A stretch of 64,000 bases of DNA, from the IMG/VR virus record IMGVR_UViG_3300047508_000265, positions 19,127-83,126 of that record; one strand, given 5' to 3'. A program made the translations under genes and the position numbers. The notes under the pieces are model-generated. The model saw only the letters and a program-made list of their open reading frames with translations. It did no database searches and was not told where the DNA came from. Shown piece after piece: positions 51,265 to 59,282 of the stretch (position 1 is the stretch's first letter; each line of letters begins with the position of its first letter). Source of the stretch: a virus.

Positions 51265-51376
51265 TGAGTTATTGGCGGAAGGCGCGGCTTATCAATTTGC
51301 ATCACCAACCACGCGCCGAAAATGGGAAAAAGCCGCAAGGCGTAGAAAGAGAGAACTGAATGAGCAACAAAGCTAG
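51203..51376 (+). CDS. Small basic helical protein, 57 aa
   Basis: MEKTKSLRDRILEANSEKQV then TRRKWEKAARRRKRELNEQQ: a basic helical protein. Overlaps the previous gene by 62 nt in another frame, an overlap that appears real because both frames look coding. Confidence 0.58.
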   Translation: MEKTKSLRDRILEANSEKQVDELLAEGAAYQFASPTTRRKWEKAARRRKRELNEQQS

Positions 51377-51530
51377 AAACACAGAGGCTGTGAGAATACA
51401 CAGACCCCTTGTAACAGGACAAGCTCACGGCTTGTCTATGGCGGAATTGTGCAGCATTGCGGTAGTCGCTATAATCTTCGGTATCGACTTGTTGCCGCAC
51501 ATGCGCCCTGATCAGATGTGGAGAAAATAA
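51360..51530 (+). CDS. Membrane peptide, 56 aa
   Basis: MSNKARNTEAVRIHRPLVTG then a hydrophobic helix CSIAVVAIIFGIDLLPH. TAATG to the next gene. Function unknown. Confidence 0.5.
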   Translation: MSNKARNTEAVRIHRPLVTGQAHGLSMAELCSIAVVAIIFGIDLLPHMRPDQMWRK

Positions 51531-51622
51531 TGACGGCAGAAGAAGTTAGAGAAGAAGATTTGAAGTTGTGGATGAACGACTTACGCAATGATAACGATGA
51601 AGGATATGAGAACGTCACTTGA
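51530..51622 (+). CDS. Tiny acidic peptide, 30 aa
   Basis: MTAEEVREEDLKLWMNDLRN then DNDEGYENVT. Acidic and helical; TAATG with the previous gene. Low information. Confidence 0.4.
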   Translation: MTAEEVREEDLKLWMNDLRNDNDEGYENVT

Positions 51623-51782
51623 TTTCCTGACTGAAAAACAACTGCGCGAGCAGGAAAAGGAACTAACAGAAGTTTTGGCTTCAGGTGAGGCTACTATTGA
51701 TGTAGCAAATCGTTTGTCCAAAATCAGATCAGTTTTGCGAAGATTTGACGCCGTGAAAAATAACCAAACTTGGGATTACTAA
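51588..51782 (+). CDS. Helical protein, 64 aa, start uncertain
   Basis: Three in-frame ATGs lie within 20 nt; from the last it reads MRTSLDFLTEKQLREQEKEL, a coiled-coil-like protein ending NNQTWDY. Its TAA overlaps the next ATG. Confidence 0.52.
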   Translation: MITMKDMRTSLDFLTEKQLREQEKELTEVLASGEATIDVANRLSKIRSVLRRFDAVKNNQTWDY

Positions 51783-51991
51783 TGAAATTAGGAACTTGGA
51801 TAGTTAAAACTTATGGGAGTTTGAAGTTAGGTCTCTTGGAGAAGAGCTTTGTGTGCAAGATCGCGCATGAACGAGATAAGAAGATTGGGCATCGTGGTTT
51901 ACCCCCGAATCCGCCGCTCTTCCCAATCGACCGCAAGTCACACGCAAGAGGGCCAAGACCCAATACTTGGTGGAAACAGAGGAACAAATGA
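51782..51991 (+). CDS. Small basic protein, 69 aa
   Basis: MKLGTWIVKTYGSLKLGLLE then a Pro/Arg-rich tail (RGLPPNPPLFPIDRKSHARG). ATGA overlap at the end. Function unknown. Confidence 0.55.
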   Translation: MKLGTWIVKTYGSLKLGLLEKSFVCKIAHERDKKIGHRGLPPNPPLFPIDRKSHARGPRPNTWWKQRNK

Positions 51992-52158
51992 ATGTATACA
52001 ACATAAGCGCAGATATAGTCTATTCAGGATATGGACAAACTACAGAAAACCTTGAAAAAGTTGTTAGTAACTTGCTTGAATCAAGCGGATTGATAACTAT
52101 TCAAGATTGCCATGTTGAAGAGTTGGAAGATTATGGTCAAGAGACTACTCGACAATGA
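51988..52158 (+). CDS. Small acidic protein, 56 aa
   Basis: MNVYNISADIVYSGYGQTTE then NLEKVVSNLLESSGLITIQD: an alpha/beta small protein. Start at the ATG overlapping the previous stop. Confidence 0.57.
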   Translation: MNVYNISADIVYSGYGQTTENLEKVVSNLLESSGLITIQDCHVEELEDYGQETTRQ

Positions 52159-52164
52159 AACAAC

Positions 52165-52749
52165 TCAGGCGACGGATTGATCTGTGGCGCTGTCGCCTTG
52201 CGTGGATTCGCCCGTGTCCTCTATGCTTTCGATTTCGGCATCCAAAACTTCACCTTCCTGATCGGGTAGTCTCATACTGTCGGCCTCGATAACCTGCGCC
52301 TCGCCGAAAGCTTCAATTTCTTCATTGATGTGCACTAGCGTTTGCTGAATCATTTCTGCGGTGTCTAGTCCCGCAGCGCGACGGGCGATCTTGTCCGCCG
52401 CCTCTAGCTCTCTGAAATTTGCAGGAGCGCGAATCTTAAACTTCTTCACACTTTCGTGAGCTTTCTCATACGCCAGTTCCCTATGCGCCTCACCCCGCTT
52501 CGGCCAGTTCACAAGCAGCTTGTTTTTTTCAGTCTGCGTAAGCAGGCGCCATTTGTAGCGTTCAGCACGGCGATAGATTGCTACACGACTTACACCAAAC
52601 TCTTTTGCAGCTTCCGTGGCGCTCAACGTTTCGGGCTTCGCCTTGGTTCCGGCGGGAACGTGAATAGCGTCTCTGATGGTATCCCAAGCAATCATTTCCC
52701 CCTTATTGTTCTTTATATGTGTCGTTGAGACACAGCAACCTTTATTCAT
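52165..52749 (-). CDS. HTH protein, possible terminase small subunit
   Basis: A 194-residue protein on the minus strand inside a plus-strand block. Residues about 40-75 form a helix-turn-helix (TEAAKEFGVSRVAIYRRAER), then a helical middle and an acidic tail (ESIEDTGESTQGDSATDQSV). DNA-binding helices plus an acidic C-terminus fit a small terminase or transcription regulator. It is 34 kb from terL. Its start overlaps a divergent plus-strand start in catg. Assignment is tentative. Confidence 0.65.
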   Translation of the reverse strand: MNKGCCVSTTHIKNNKGEMIAWDTIRDAIHVPAGTKAKPETLSATEAAKEFGVSRVAIYRRAERYKWRLLTQTEKNKLLVNWPKRGEAHRELAYEKAHESVKKFKIRAPANFRELEAADKIARRAAGLDTAEMIQQTLVHINEEIEAFGEAQVIEADSMRLPDQEGEVLDAEIESIEDTGESTQGDSATDQSVA

Positions 52750-52936
52750 GCGAACACAAAGTATCAGAGATTACTGGTTTTGGCAACAATTTCTGCGCAG
52801 ATTGCCATTGACTAAACCGAAACTGCGCAGCACAGTTTATGCAAAACGAAATGACTTTCGATCGATATATGATATCTCGCCTGTGGGTGAAGTATTATCT
52901 ATTGGTCAATCGGATAAGACGATGGTGGAGAAGTAA
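52748..52936 (+). CDS. Small basic protein, 62 aa
   Basis: MRTQSIRDYWFWQQFLRRLP then KPKLRSTVYAKRNDFRS. Divergent from the HTH gene with overlapping starts (CATG). Function unknown. Confidence 0.55.
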   Translation: MRTQSIRDYWFWQQFLRRLPLTKPKLRSTVYAKRNDFRSIYDISPVGEVLSIGQSDKTMVEK

Positions 52937-53200
52937 ATGAAAGCAAAAATAGAATTCCCAATGAAAGGTTGCGGCATAAGTGGCGCCAAAAAGGAACGGC
53001 ATAAGCGTAAGGGAAGAAGTGAAGCGGGACGCATGAAGTCAGGTTGCAAAGCTAATTGGCGGGAACGCGGAGCTTGTCGTGTTGGTCGTGCTTACAAATG
53101 GGATGATTATCCTACGATCATGAACGCCATAGATAAGAAGGCCGCGCCAACTTCTTCAACAGCGAAAGCAAGAGTAAACGCGTTTAATGAAACAAACTAA
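52937..53200 (+). CDS. Basic Cys-containing protein, 87 aa
   Basis: MKAKIEFPMKGCGISGAKKE with basic runs and Cys at several positions (GCKANWRERGACRVGRAYKW). Possible nucleic-acid binding. Function unknown. Confidence 0.58.
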   Translation: MKAKIEFPMKGCGISGAKKERHKRKGRSEAGRMKSGCKANWRERGACRVGRAYKWDDYPTIMNAIDKKAAPTSSTAKARVNAFNETN

Positions 53201-53363
53201 AGAACAAGAAGCCTACTGGCAGCGACGGTTCACTGACCCCGTGATTCGGTGGCAGTGGAATAACGCAATTAAAGTCAATCCAATCAAGGAAGGCGGGATT
53301 GGCTCGCGCGTGTATCCTAATGGAGTGGTGGAATACTTTGGCAAATCTATTCTTCACATCTGA
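53187..53363 (+). CDS. Small protein, 58 aa
   Basis: MKQTKEQEAYWQRRFTDPVI with IKEGGIGSRVYPNGVVEYFG. Trp/Arg-rich. Its last 44 nt overlap the phosphoesterase start. Its coding sequence also forms a cactg/cagtg hairpin. Confidence 0.52.
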   Translation: MKQTKEQEAYWQRRFTDPVIRWQWNNAIKVNPIKEGGIGSRVYPNGVVEYFGKSILHI

Positions 53364-53868
53364 TACTCACTTTGGGGATAGTGATTTTCTTACGCTTACG
53401 CGTGATAATGGGACATTGCTACGTGAATTTCCCTCTGTGGAAGCAATGGACGATTTCATTGTTCAACAGTGGAATTCTGTCGTTCGTCCGCAAGATCACA
53501 TCTACCATCTTGGTGATGTAGCTATGAAGCGAACAGATATCGCCACTGTTGGGCGATGCAATGGTCACAAGCGCCTTATTCGTGGTAATCATGATATTTA
53601 TAAGACCAAGGATTACTTGCCGTTCTTTGAGGAAATTATGGGACATCGCAAAATAGAATACTTCATTTTCACTCATGCGCCTTGGCATCCCTACTGCTTG
53701 CGTCATGATTGGATTAACATTCACGGCCATGTGCATAACAACGTAGCACAAGGGCATTTTGGGCCGCGCTACTATAATATTTCAACGGAAGTTACGGACT
53801 ATCGCCCTTTAGCATTGGAAGAATTGAAACAAATGGTGAAACCTTATGACGCCAAGGGAACAAATTAA
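53320..53868 (+). CDS. Calcineurin-like metallophosphoesterase
   Basis: 182 aa with all five metal motifs: LFFTSDTHFGDSDF, YHLGDVAMKRTD, KRLIRGNHDIYK, YFIFTHAPWHPY and NIHGHVHNNVAQG. Acts on phosphodiesters or phosphate esters; phage members may repair or degrade host RNA/DNA. ATG at 53320 is preferred to an upstream alternative. Confidence 0.9.
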   Translation: MEWWNTLANLFFTSDTHFGDSDFLTLTRDNGTLLREFPSVEAMDDFIVQQWNSVVRPQDHIYHLGDVAMKRTDIATVGRCNGHKRLIRGNHDIYKTKDYLPFFEEIMGHRKIEYFIFTHAPWHPYCLRHDWINIHGHVHNNVAQGHFGPRYYNISTEVTDYRPLALEELKQMVKPYDAKGTN

Positions 53869-54019
53869 CATTCGCGCCGCTCTGCATGAATTGGGATTTT
53901 TTCGAGACCAGCTGAGCGACAAGGAAGTCTGGCGTTCAGATAAAGACAAAACAAAGATAACAATAGAATGGGATACAAATGGAAACAGAACACAAGATGA
54001 AATTAGTAATAGGAAGTAG
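53846..54019 (+). CDS. Small protein, 57 aa
   Basis: MTPREQINIRAALHELGFFR with KEVWRSDKDKTKITIEWDTN. Overlaps the paralogous pair start by 23 nt. Function unknown. Confidence 0.5.
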   Translation: MTPREQINIRAALHELGFFRDQLSDKEVWRSDKDKTKITIEWDTNGNRTQDEISNRK

Positions 54020-54200
54020 CGAAGTATCAAGAAAACGAATAGTCAAAATCTCTTTAGAACAAAGAGAGGATAAAGTGCTTGTTTTAATAGACGGGTATTA
54101 TGTCCTTGGGATTTATGAAAATGGGGCAATTAAACGTATAGCAAATGTTCCTACAGATACTGGATTTTTAGTCCATAATGGAAAGATAGTTATTGAATAA
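53997..54200 (+). CDS. Tandem paralogue A, 67 aa
   Basis: Starts at aagATGaaattagtaa: MKLVIGSSEVSRKRIVKISL, then VLVLIDGYYVLGIYENGAIK and GFLVHNGKIVIE. Beta-rich. Homologous to the next gene both in protein and in the start context. An upstream ATG at 53979 is possible. Confidence 0.6.
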   Translation: MKLVIGSSEVSRKRIVKISLEQREDKVLVLIDGYYVLGIYENGAIKRIANVPTDTGFLVHNGKIVIE

Positions 54201-54216
54201 ACTAATAGAACCCAAG

Positions 54217-54417
54217 ATGAAATTAGTAACAACAGCAGATAAGAAGGAAGAAAAACGACAAGTAACCTTGCAACAAGGAGAAAAGGCAGTAGCCATTTTA
54301 GTAGACGGATATTGTATTCTAAAACTCCTTAACATCGGAGAAATCGAACGAACAGGAAGCGTTCCCTCATTTTTGGGATTTGAAATAGATTCGTTCGGTC
54401 GGGTCATTATAAAATGA
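54217..54417 (+). CDS. Tandem paralogue B, 66 aa
   Basis: Starts at the same aagATGaaattagtaa: MKLVTTADKKEEKRQVTLQQ, then AVAILVDGYCILKLLNIGEI and IDSFGRVIIK. Paralogue of the preceding gene. Function unknown. Confidence 0.6.
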   Translation: MKLVTTADKKEEKRQVTLQQGEKAVAILVDGYCILKLLNIGEIERTGSVPSFLGFEIDSFGRVIIK

Positions 54418-54602
54418 ACAAGTTAGTGATTGAGGTCGATCTTGATGAAGCGCGCGATGTGCCGGAAGTACTTCGCGCCTACATTAAGTTCGTAGAGTAT
54501 CGAAACACAAAACACGAGCCTATCGCTCCATGGCACTACTTCGTCCAAGATGGATTGGTTGCTAGAGCAAGGGGCGAACACAAGAGAAAGGGTGGATGGT
54601 AA
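54414..54602 (+). CDS. Small protein, 62 aa
   Basis: MNKLVIEVDLDEARDVPEVL followed by a basic end RARGEHKRKGGW. ATGA overlap with paralogue B. Function unknown. Confidence 0.55.
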   Translation: MNKLVIEVDLDEARDVPEVLRAYIKFVEYRNTKHEPIAPWHYFVQDGLVARARGEHKRKGGW

Positions 54603-54952
54603 TGAAAAAAGAAATAAAAGCATTATGGCTGACTGCGCTTCGCAGCGGCATTTACAAAAAAGGTGAAGGTGCGCTTAACGATCAACAGCATTACTGCTGT
54701 TTGGGAGTGTTGTGCGACATTTATCAAAAACAAACTGGTGAAGGCCGGTGGGAAGCAGCAGATGATGGCACACTACATTTTCGCATAGGAGAAGCTGATG
54801 AACGTGATGTGCTGCCCAATGATGTAGTAGATTGGGCGGAACTTCCTGATCGTAATCCATATTTCGATGAGTATAGGGCAATAGCCGAGTATAATGATGA
54901 AAGTGAGACGACGTTTGAAGATGTGGCTGATATTATTGAAGCTAATTTATAA
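54602..54952 (+). CDS. Conserved phage protein of unknown function, 116 aa
   Basis: MKKEIKALWLTALRSGIYKK, DQQHYCCLGVLCDIYQKQTG and LPNDVVDWAELPDRNPYFDE: a pattern found in many phages (short KALRSG..Y.QG..L and the CCLGVLC core). Function unknown. Shares its first base with the preceding stop. Confidence 0.68.
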   Translation: MKKEIKALWLTALRSGIYKKGEGALNDQQHYCCLGVLCDIYQKQTGEGRWEAADDGTLHFRIGEADERDVLPNDVVDWAELPDRNPYFDEYRAIAEYNDESETTFEDVADIIEANL

Positions 54953-55074
54953 TGAAACTAGGAAGTCCGGAAGCAATGAGACAGGAGCCGCAGAGCGGCC
55001 CCGATTCCCAACATTCATCGGATTCCGTGACAAGTGGGATTTATGAAAAGAAAAGTAGAATACAGCAGCAATAA
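54952..55074 (+). CDS. Possible 40-aa peptide over a hairpin-rich junction
   Basis: MKLGSPEAMRQEPQSGPDSQ continues low-complexity. The region forms gccgc/gcggc and ccgat/atcgg hairpins and may be a leader for the next gene instead. Overlaps the next gene by 32 nt. Confidence 0.3.
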   Translation: MKLGSPEAMRQEPQSGPDSQHSSDSVTSGIYEKKSRIQQQ

Positions 55075-55396
55075 TTCCGGCGGAAGCTGGTGGCTTTCTG
55101 ATAAAGATTGGAAGGCACTGGAAAAAGCTGGATGGAAAGTGGCGTGGTTTGCAAAAGATAAATATGAGAAGAAACATCTTGATAAAAACGGACGGTGGCT
55201 AGGCGCATTAGCGAGAAATGCGACTCGTTTAGGACTAAGTATGCAAGAAGCTGTTGCGGAATGGGAAGAAGTAACCGGAAAAAGTTCTGCAGCCGCGGGT
55301 TGCCCCTGTTGCGGTCAACCGCATAGCTTTACGTATTATGAAAACGGAGAATACAAGGAATCAGGACCACATACAAGCTACGGAGCAAGCTGGTGA
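55043..55396 (+). CDS. Zinc-containing protein, 117 aa
   Basis: MKRKVEYSSNNSGGSWWLSD, a helix RLGLSMQEAVAEWEEVTGKS, then AGCPCCGQPHSFTYYENGEY, a C-C-C-H cluster. tttatg start. Function unknown; widespread small phage type. Confidence 0.62.
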   Translation: MKRKVEYSSNNSGGSWWLSDKDWKALEKAGWKVAWFAKDKYEKKHLDKNGRWLGALARNATRLGLSMQEAVAEWEEVTGKSSAAAGCPCCGQPHSFTYYENGEYKESGPHTSYGASW

Positions 55397-55518
55397 CTAT
55401 TAAACAACTGAAAAAAGAACTGGAAAAATGGTTTGATGATGCCGTGGTATCTGGCTATGTCAGTATCTGGCCTCCTGATGCCACGAAACCTGAACACACA
55501 ATAGAACTAGATGAATGA
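55393..55518 (+). CDS. Small protein, 41 aa (GTG start)
   Basis: (M)TIKQLKKELEKWFDDAVVSG then YVSIWPPDATKPEH. GTGA overlap. Similar short proteins appear in phages; function unknown. Confidence 0.5.
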   Translation: MTIKQLKKELEKWFDDAVVSGYVSIWPPDATKPEHTIELDE

Positions 55519-55670
55519 ACGCACATGAAGAATTAGATATGTGGATTTCAATTTCAGAAATTTCGAATCGAGCAGGATCAAATACTACTAGAGCAGAGCA
55601 GGATTATATTTCTAAACACATTAAAGAAGCCAGACAAAAAATTAGAGACGAAAAGCTTAAAGAGAAATGA
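55515..55670 (+). CDS. Small helical protein, 51 aa
   Basis: MNAHEELDMWISISEISNRA and HIKEARQKIRDEKLKEK: helical and charged. ATGA overlap with rIIA. Confidence 0.55.
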   Translation: MNAHEELDMWISISEISNRAGSNTTRAEQDYISKHIKEARQKIRDEKLKEK

Positions 55671-57799
55671 AAGTAGCAGAATATGCTGGCGGAGATACCG
55701 TAGCCAGCGCTAACTTACTGCCGAAAAACATAGGCATTTCCGACAGGCCGGAAGACCAGCTAATGTTGCTGAACATTCTGTCGAACTCGCTTTATTCTGA
55801 CAAAATTAGTGCCGTCTGGCGAGAATACATTGCGAACTCGACAGACGCCCATGCGGATGCAGGAACGCCGGATAAGCCGATTGAAATATGCTTGCCAACA
55901 CAAATAGCGCCTAACGCGATCATTCGGGATTTCGGTAACGGGCTGTCCCGTGAGTTTATGGATGACGGATTCATAAAACTCATGGTATCCACGAAGCGAG
56001 ATTCTAACGATGCAGTTGGCTGCTTGGGCATTGGTCGCATGGCGGGGCTCGCGTATGGCGATGCCTTTGTAGTAACAAACTGGCACAAGGGCGAGAAAAC
56101 GATCTACAACGTTTTCCGTGATAAAGGGATGCCAAAGATGGCTTTGATGCATCGAGAGCCTTGCGGCGATCAACATGGTATCGAAATATCAGTGCCTGTG
56201 CGTAGAGAAGATTTGCAGACTTTCGCCGATCGAGCAGAGAAAGTGTGTCGTTATCTTAAAATTCCTCCTGTAGTGCATGGTGGGAAACTGGATTATAAGC
56301 GCGCGGCAAGCTCATTTGACGGCATTGGTTGGCGCTATGTTGGTGATGGGGCGTCTGTAGCAATAATGGGGAGTGTAGGCTACGCGATCAACAAGGGCGC
56401 CATACCGAATCTAAGTAACAAAGAGTCAACCCTGCTGGACTTGGGTGTGGAGTTAGAATTCAACATCGGCGATCTGAAAATGACTCCAAACCGAGAGGGA
56501 TTGGAGTATGTTGATCTGACGATCAATGCCTTAAAGAAACAGTTGAACAAGATGCTTTCTGAGCTTGGGCAGATTTTCTCAGACAAGATCGCCAAGGCCA
56601 CAAGTTATTGGGATGCAAAGCTGGCTTACGCTAATGCTTTTGAGAACGTTAGTCGATCCGGCGGCTATTATAATAGAAGCTCCTTGAGGGAAATTTTGGA
56701 GGCTCACATTCTGTGGCGTGGTAAGAAGATTGAATCTGGCTGCTTCTGCATTGAGAACAAGGAGAAGAACCTTGATGTGGGGATAACGGTCTACGAAAAG
56801 AACTGGCGTCGTATTCCAAAGCGAATTTCAGACGAGCCGGACTGGTGCGCAGTTAGCGATGCGACGAAGCTGGTTATCAATGACCTGAAAGCTGTATCGC
56901 CGAGTAGGGTAAAGTTCTACTTTGCGTCCAATCCTGCCGTTACCAGTATGGTAATTTTCACATTCGCAAATAACGCCAAGGATAAGTATTGGAAGCTGCG
57001 CGATTTGACTGGCGCGCCGACGATGCTGCACTCGTCCATGCCGAAACCGCCGCCGAGTGTAAGCACAAGCACTGGTAATGTTGCGCTAAAGCCTAAGCAT
57101 GCTGCGAAGGCATTCGTGCTGAAAGATAAATCAGATGCAAGTTATGGAGTCAACTCAGGCTGGTGGGAAACTGAAACGGTGGACTATCAGAATGACAGTG
57201 GCGTGTATGTGGTGATAGACAAGTTTGTGGCGCAGCTTCCTAATGTTTCTGGTCATTATGGTGCGGGAGAACCTGCTGCAGTTAGAAATGTGAGGAATGC
57301 GGTAAAGGCCGCGGGTCTCTTGAAAGGCAAGCTCTACGGCTTCAAGCCGCCGGTTGCGACAAAGTTGGGGAAAGGTTGGGTAAAGTTGCAGGATTATTTG
57401 CAAACTGAATTGAATACTTTGCTGGCAAAGCCCGATGCAAAACAATTACTCGCTGATGCTTTGACGGCGTATGCTTATCCAGACTTATTTGCAGAAAGCA
57501 GCAAAGCTAAATTTCCAAGTGGTTGTTTGGCGTGGATGTTCTTGAATGAAATAGAACGAATGCGGCATCCTAAGATCGGGGAGAAGCTGTTCAAGTTAAT
57601 CCATGATAAATCTGCGGAACCGTGGCTCACGCGACCCGCGGGTTTGCTTGCACCAACGATTGATTTGCTAGCTTTGGAGAAGAACGTAAAGAAAAAGTAT
57701 CCAATGCTTGAGTGGCACCCAAGATCGTATTGTCAGTCAACCGGAGCTGACTTTACACCGATCGCCGAGTATGTTAAATTGATTGAGAAAAAGATATGA
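55667..57799 (+). CDS. rIIA: rIIA-like GHKL ATPase
   Basis: 710-residue protein with a GHKL ATPase head: EYIANSTDAHADAGTP (N box), NAIIRDFGNGLSREFMDD (G1, Asp-Gly-Gly) and GCLGIGRMAGLAYGDAF (G2). The long C-terminal part matches the T4 rIIA-like layout of phages. In T4, rIIA/rIIB protect against host exclusion. Here rIIB is 160 nt downstream with one small gene between. Confidence 0.88.
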   Translation: MKVAEYAGGDTVASANLLPKNIGISDRPEDQLMLLNILSNSLYSDKISAVWREYIANSTDAHADAGTPDKPIEICLPTQIAPNAIIRDFGNGLSREFMDDGFIKLMVSTKRDSNDAVGCLGIGRMAGLAYGDAFVVTNWHKGEKTIYNVFRDKGMPKMALMHREPCGDQHGIEISVPVRREDLQTFADRAEKVCRYLKIPPVVHGGKLDYKRAASSFDGIGWRYVGDGASVAIMGSVGYAINKGAIPNLSNKESTLLDLGVELEFNIGDLKMTPNREGLEYVDLTINALKKQLNKMLSELGQIFSDKIAKATSYWDAKLAYANAFENVSRSGGYYNRSSLREILEAHILWRGKKIESGCFCIENKEKNLDVGITVYEKNWRRIPKRISDEPDWCAVSDATKLVINDLKAVSPSRVKFYFASNPAVTSMVIFTFANNAKDKYWKLRDLTGAPTMLHSSMPKPPPSVSTSTGNVALKPKHAAKAFVLKDKSDASYGVNSGWWETETVDYQNDSGVYVVIDKFVAQLPNVSGHYGAGEPAAVRNVRNAVKAAGLLKGKLYGFKPPVATKLGKGWVKLQDYLQTELNTLLAKPDAKQLLADALTAYAYPDLFAESSKAKFPSGCLAWMFLNEIERMRHPKIGEKLFKLIHDKSAEPWLTRPAGLLAPTIDLLALEKNVKKKYPMLEWHPRSYCQSTGADFTPIAEYVKLIEKKI

Positions 57800-57981
57800 A
57801 ACAAATAGCTAAGGCGTTTGGGCCGAATGATGAATGCGTCCAAGTCGAAGGGTTGGTATTCAAAGTAAATATTTCAGCAAAGCTAGTAGCGGAAAAGATT
57901 AACGTCGCAATTTACAAAATTTCGAGGGAAGAACCCTCACAAACCAGAAAGAAAATAAATGATAAGTTATATCAAGACTGA
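57796..57981 (+). CDS. Small protein between rIIA and rIIB, 61 aa
   Basis: MKQIAKAFGPNDECVQVEGL and VAEKINVAIYKISREEPSQT: alpha/beta small protein. Coupled to both rII-like genes by overlap (4 nt with rIIA, 23 nt with rIIB). Function unknown. Confidence 0.58.
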   Translation: MKQIAKAFGPNDECVQVEGLVFKVNISAKLVAEKINVAIYKISREEPSQTRKKINDKLYQD

Positions 57982-58723
57982 TGAAGGACTCACTGCCGTA
58001 ATTGGTGGGAAGTCTTATTCAGTCACATCAGATAATCCGTCTTATACGCAAGTGTTGGACGCGATTTCAGCAGAGGAGTCGGAGCAGGATATCGTTGATC
58101 TGTTTAATAGTGCAAACGCAGTTAAGAGATACTTCGAGGGCAACCTTGAGGTTACAGATTACAACGAAATCTTGTTCGATGGTGAGCCTGTGCATAACGT
58201 AGTTGTGGACAGGATATTCGAGTTCATCGACGAAGGCTTGCCTTACAGGCCACTGCTTGCATTCCTAAAACGGCTGCAGGCAAATCCAAGTCGCCGAGCA
58301 GTTCAGGAACTTTACACGTTCTTGGAGCACAAGTCGTTACCCATCACAGAGGACGGGTTCTTCTTGGGTTACAAGGGCGTTACCAATGAGTATCGTGACG
58401 TTCACTCAGGACGATTCAGTAATCGTGTTGGCGTAACAAACGAAATGCCTCGGGCAAAAGTGGATGATGATTTCCGGAATCATTGTTCCTACGGATTCCA
58501 CGTAGGTTCATTAGAATATGCCACGACTTGGGGCTCCCGCACGGTAATTGTCAAGGTTGACCCCGCTGACTGCGTCAGCGTTCCTAGTGATTGCAACTGC
58601 CAGAAACTCCGTGTATGCAAATACACAGTGGTTTCAGACTACAAGGGCGCCCTTCCGAAGCCGTTGGTAGACGACGAAAACGACCCATACGAATACGACG
58701 TAGATCACACTTACGACTATTAA
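57959..58723 (+). CDS. rIIB: rIIB-like protein
   Basis: 254 aa. ELYTFLEHKSLPITEDGFFL, VGVTNEMPRAKVDDDFRNHC and YGFHVGSLEYATTWGSRTVI are conserved blocks of phage rIIB-like proteins. Partner of rIIA-like GHKL protein. The stop is followed at once by a T-arm-like hairpin tract. Confidence 0.88.
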   Translation: MISYIKTDEGLTAVIGGKSYSVTSDNPSYTQVLDAISAEESEQDIVDLFNSANAVKRYFEGNLEVTDYNEILFDGEPVHNVVVDRIFEFIDEGLPYRPLLAFLKRLQANPSRRAVQELYTFLEHKSLPITEDGFFLGYKGVTNEYRDVHSGRFSNRVGVTNEMPRAKVDDDFRNHCSYGFHVGSLEYATTWGSRTVIVKVDPADCVSVPSDCNCQKLRVCKYTVVSDYKGALPKPLVDDENDPYEYDVDHTYDY

Positions 58724-58760
58724 TCCCTAACGGGATGGAAGGTCCGACCCCTTCTGTCCT
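58723..58760 (+). promoter_or_regulatory. Alternative hairpins after rIIB: atccc/gggat or T-arm-like minihelix
   Basis: atccc-taac-gggat can form, or gggat can pair with gtcct (two G.U pairs) and stack on gaagg-tccgacc-ccttc, whose 7-nt loop matches the T-loop-like element at 26815-26846. The two forms share gggat, so they exclude each other. Confidence 0.5.
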
Positions 58761-58772
58761 AACCTATTCCAA

Positions 58773-58928
58773 ATGGAAGATGAAGTTTTATTGGGGCTAA
58801 TCCCAACACCAGTGAAAATAAAGATTGAGTATCTCTATCTCAATATGATAAAAGCCAAAACACCAGAAGAACATACAGTAGAAAGAGAATGTTTGGAAGA
58901 TTATTTACAAGCATTAGCAAAAGCATGA
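58773..58928 (+). CDS. Small protein, 51 aa
   Basis: MEDEVLLGLIPTPVKIKIEY with a helical acidic end ERECLEDYLQALAKA. First gene after the rII pair. ATGA overlap with the next gene. Function unknown. Confidence 0.55.
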   Translation: MEDEVLLGLIPTPVKIKIEYLYLNMIKAKTPEEHTVERECLEDYLQALAKA

Positions 58929-59083
58929 CCTGTGAGATCTGTCAAAATAAAGCGGGACTGGAAGCAGTCCTAGCTACTCAGAAACGAGTGAAAGAGATTC
59001 GAGAAATGCCAGATGAAGAATTCAAAAAACTAAGAAAAAGAATGGAACAGCAGTCCAACAGGAGGCGCACAGGAGCGAAATGA
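58925..59083 (+). CDS. Small CxxC protein, 52 aa
   Basis: MTCEICQNKAGLEAVLATQK then a coiled coil (KRVKEIREMPDEEFKKLRKR). A zinc-knuckle-like N-terminus with a helical tail. Start at the ATG overlapping the previous stop; an upstream alternative is unlikely. Confidence 0.57.
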   Translation: MTCEICQNKAGLEAVLATQKRVKEIREMPDEEFKKLRKRMEQQSNRRRTGAK

Positions 59084-59253
59084 CATTTTGTTTACGCTGT
59101 CACGAAGATTTGTTTTGGTGTAAATGCGGGATAAGGTGCAAACCTTATCCTGAGACAAGCGCGAATATTACCCTAAATGTGGATTGCCGGTCCGCAAAGA
59201 TTGCAGAAGGAAAAGTAAAGATCATGTGCGACATGCAAAATCCTAGGCCGTAG
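59080..59253 (+). CDS. Cys-rich small protein, 57 aa
   Basis: MTFCLRCHEDLFWCKCGIRC and ITLNVDCRSAKIAEGKVKIM: six Cys in the first 20 residues and more later. Possible zinc-binding. Confidence 0.57.
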   Translation: MTFCLRCHEDLFWCKCGIRCKPYPETSANITLNVDCRSAKIAEGKVKIMCDMQNPRP

Positions 59254-59282
59254 GGCGCTCGCGTATGGGTAGAAATTCAACA

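Noticed and set aside
52155-52292. Plus-strand frame of 45 codons (MKQLRRRIDLWRCRLAWIRP) antisense to the HTH gene
   Set aside because: Starts in the coupled style of its neighbours, but lies antisense to a better-supported gene and cannot be distinguished from chance.
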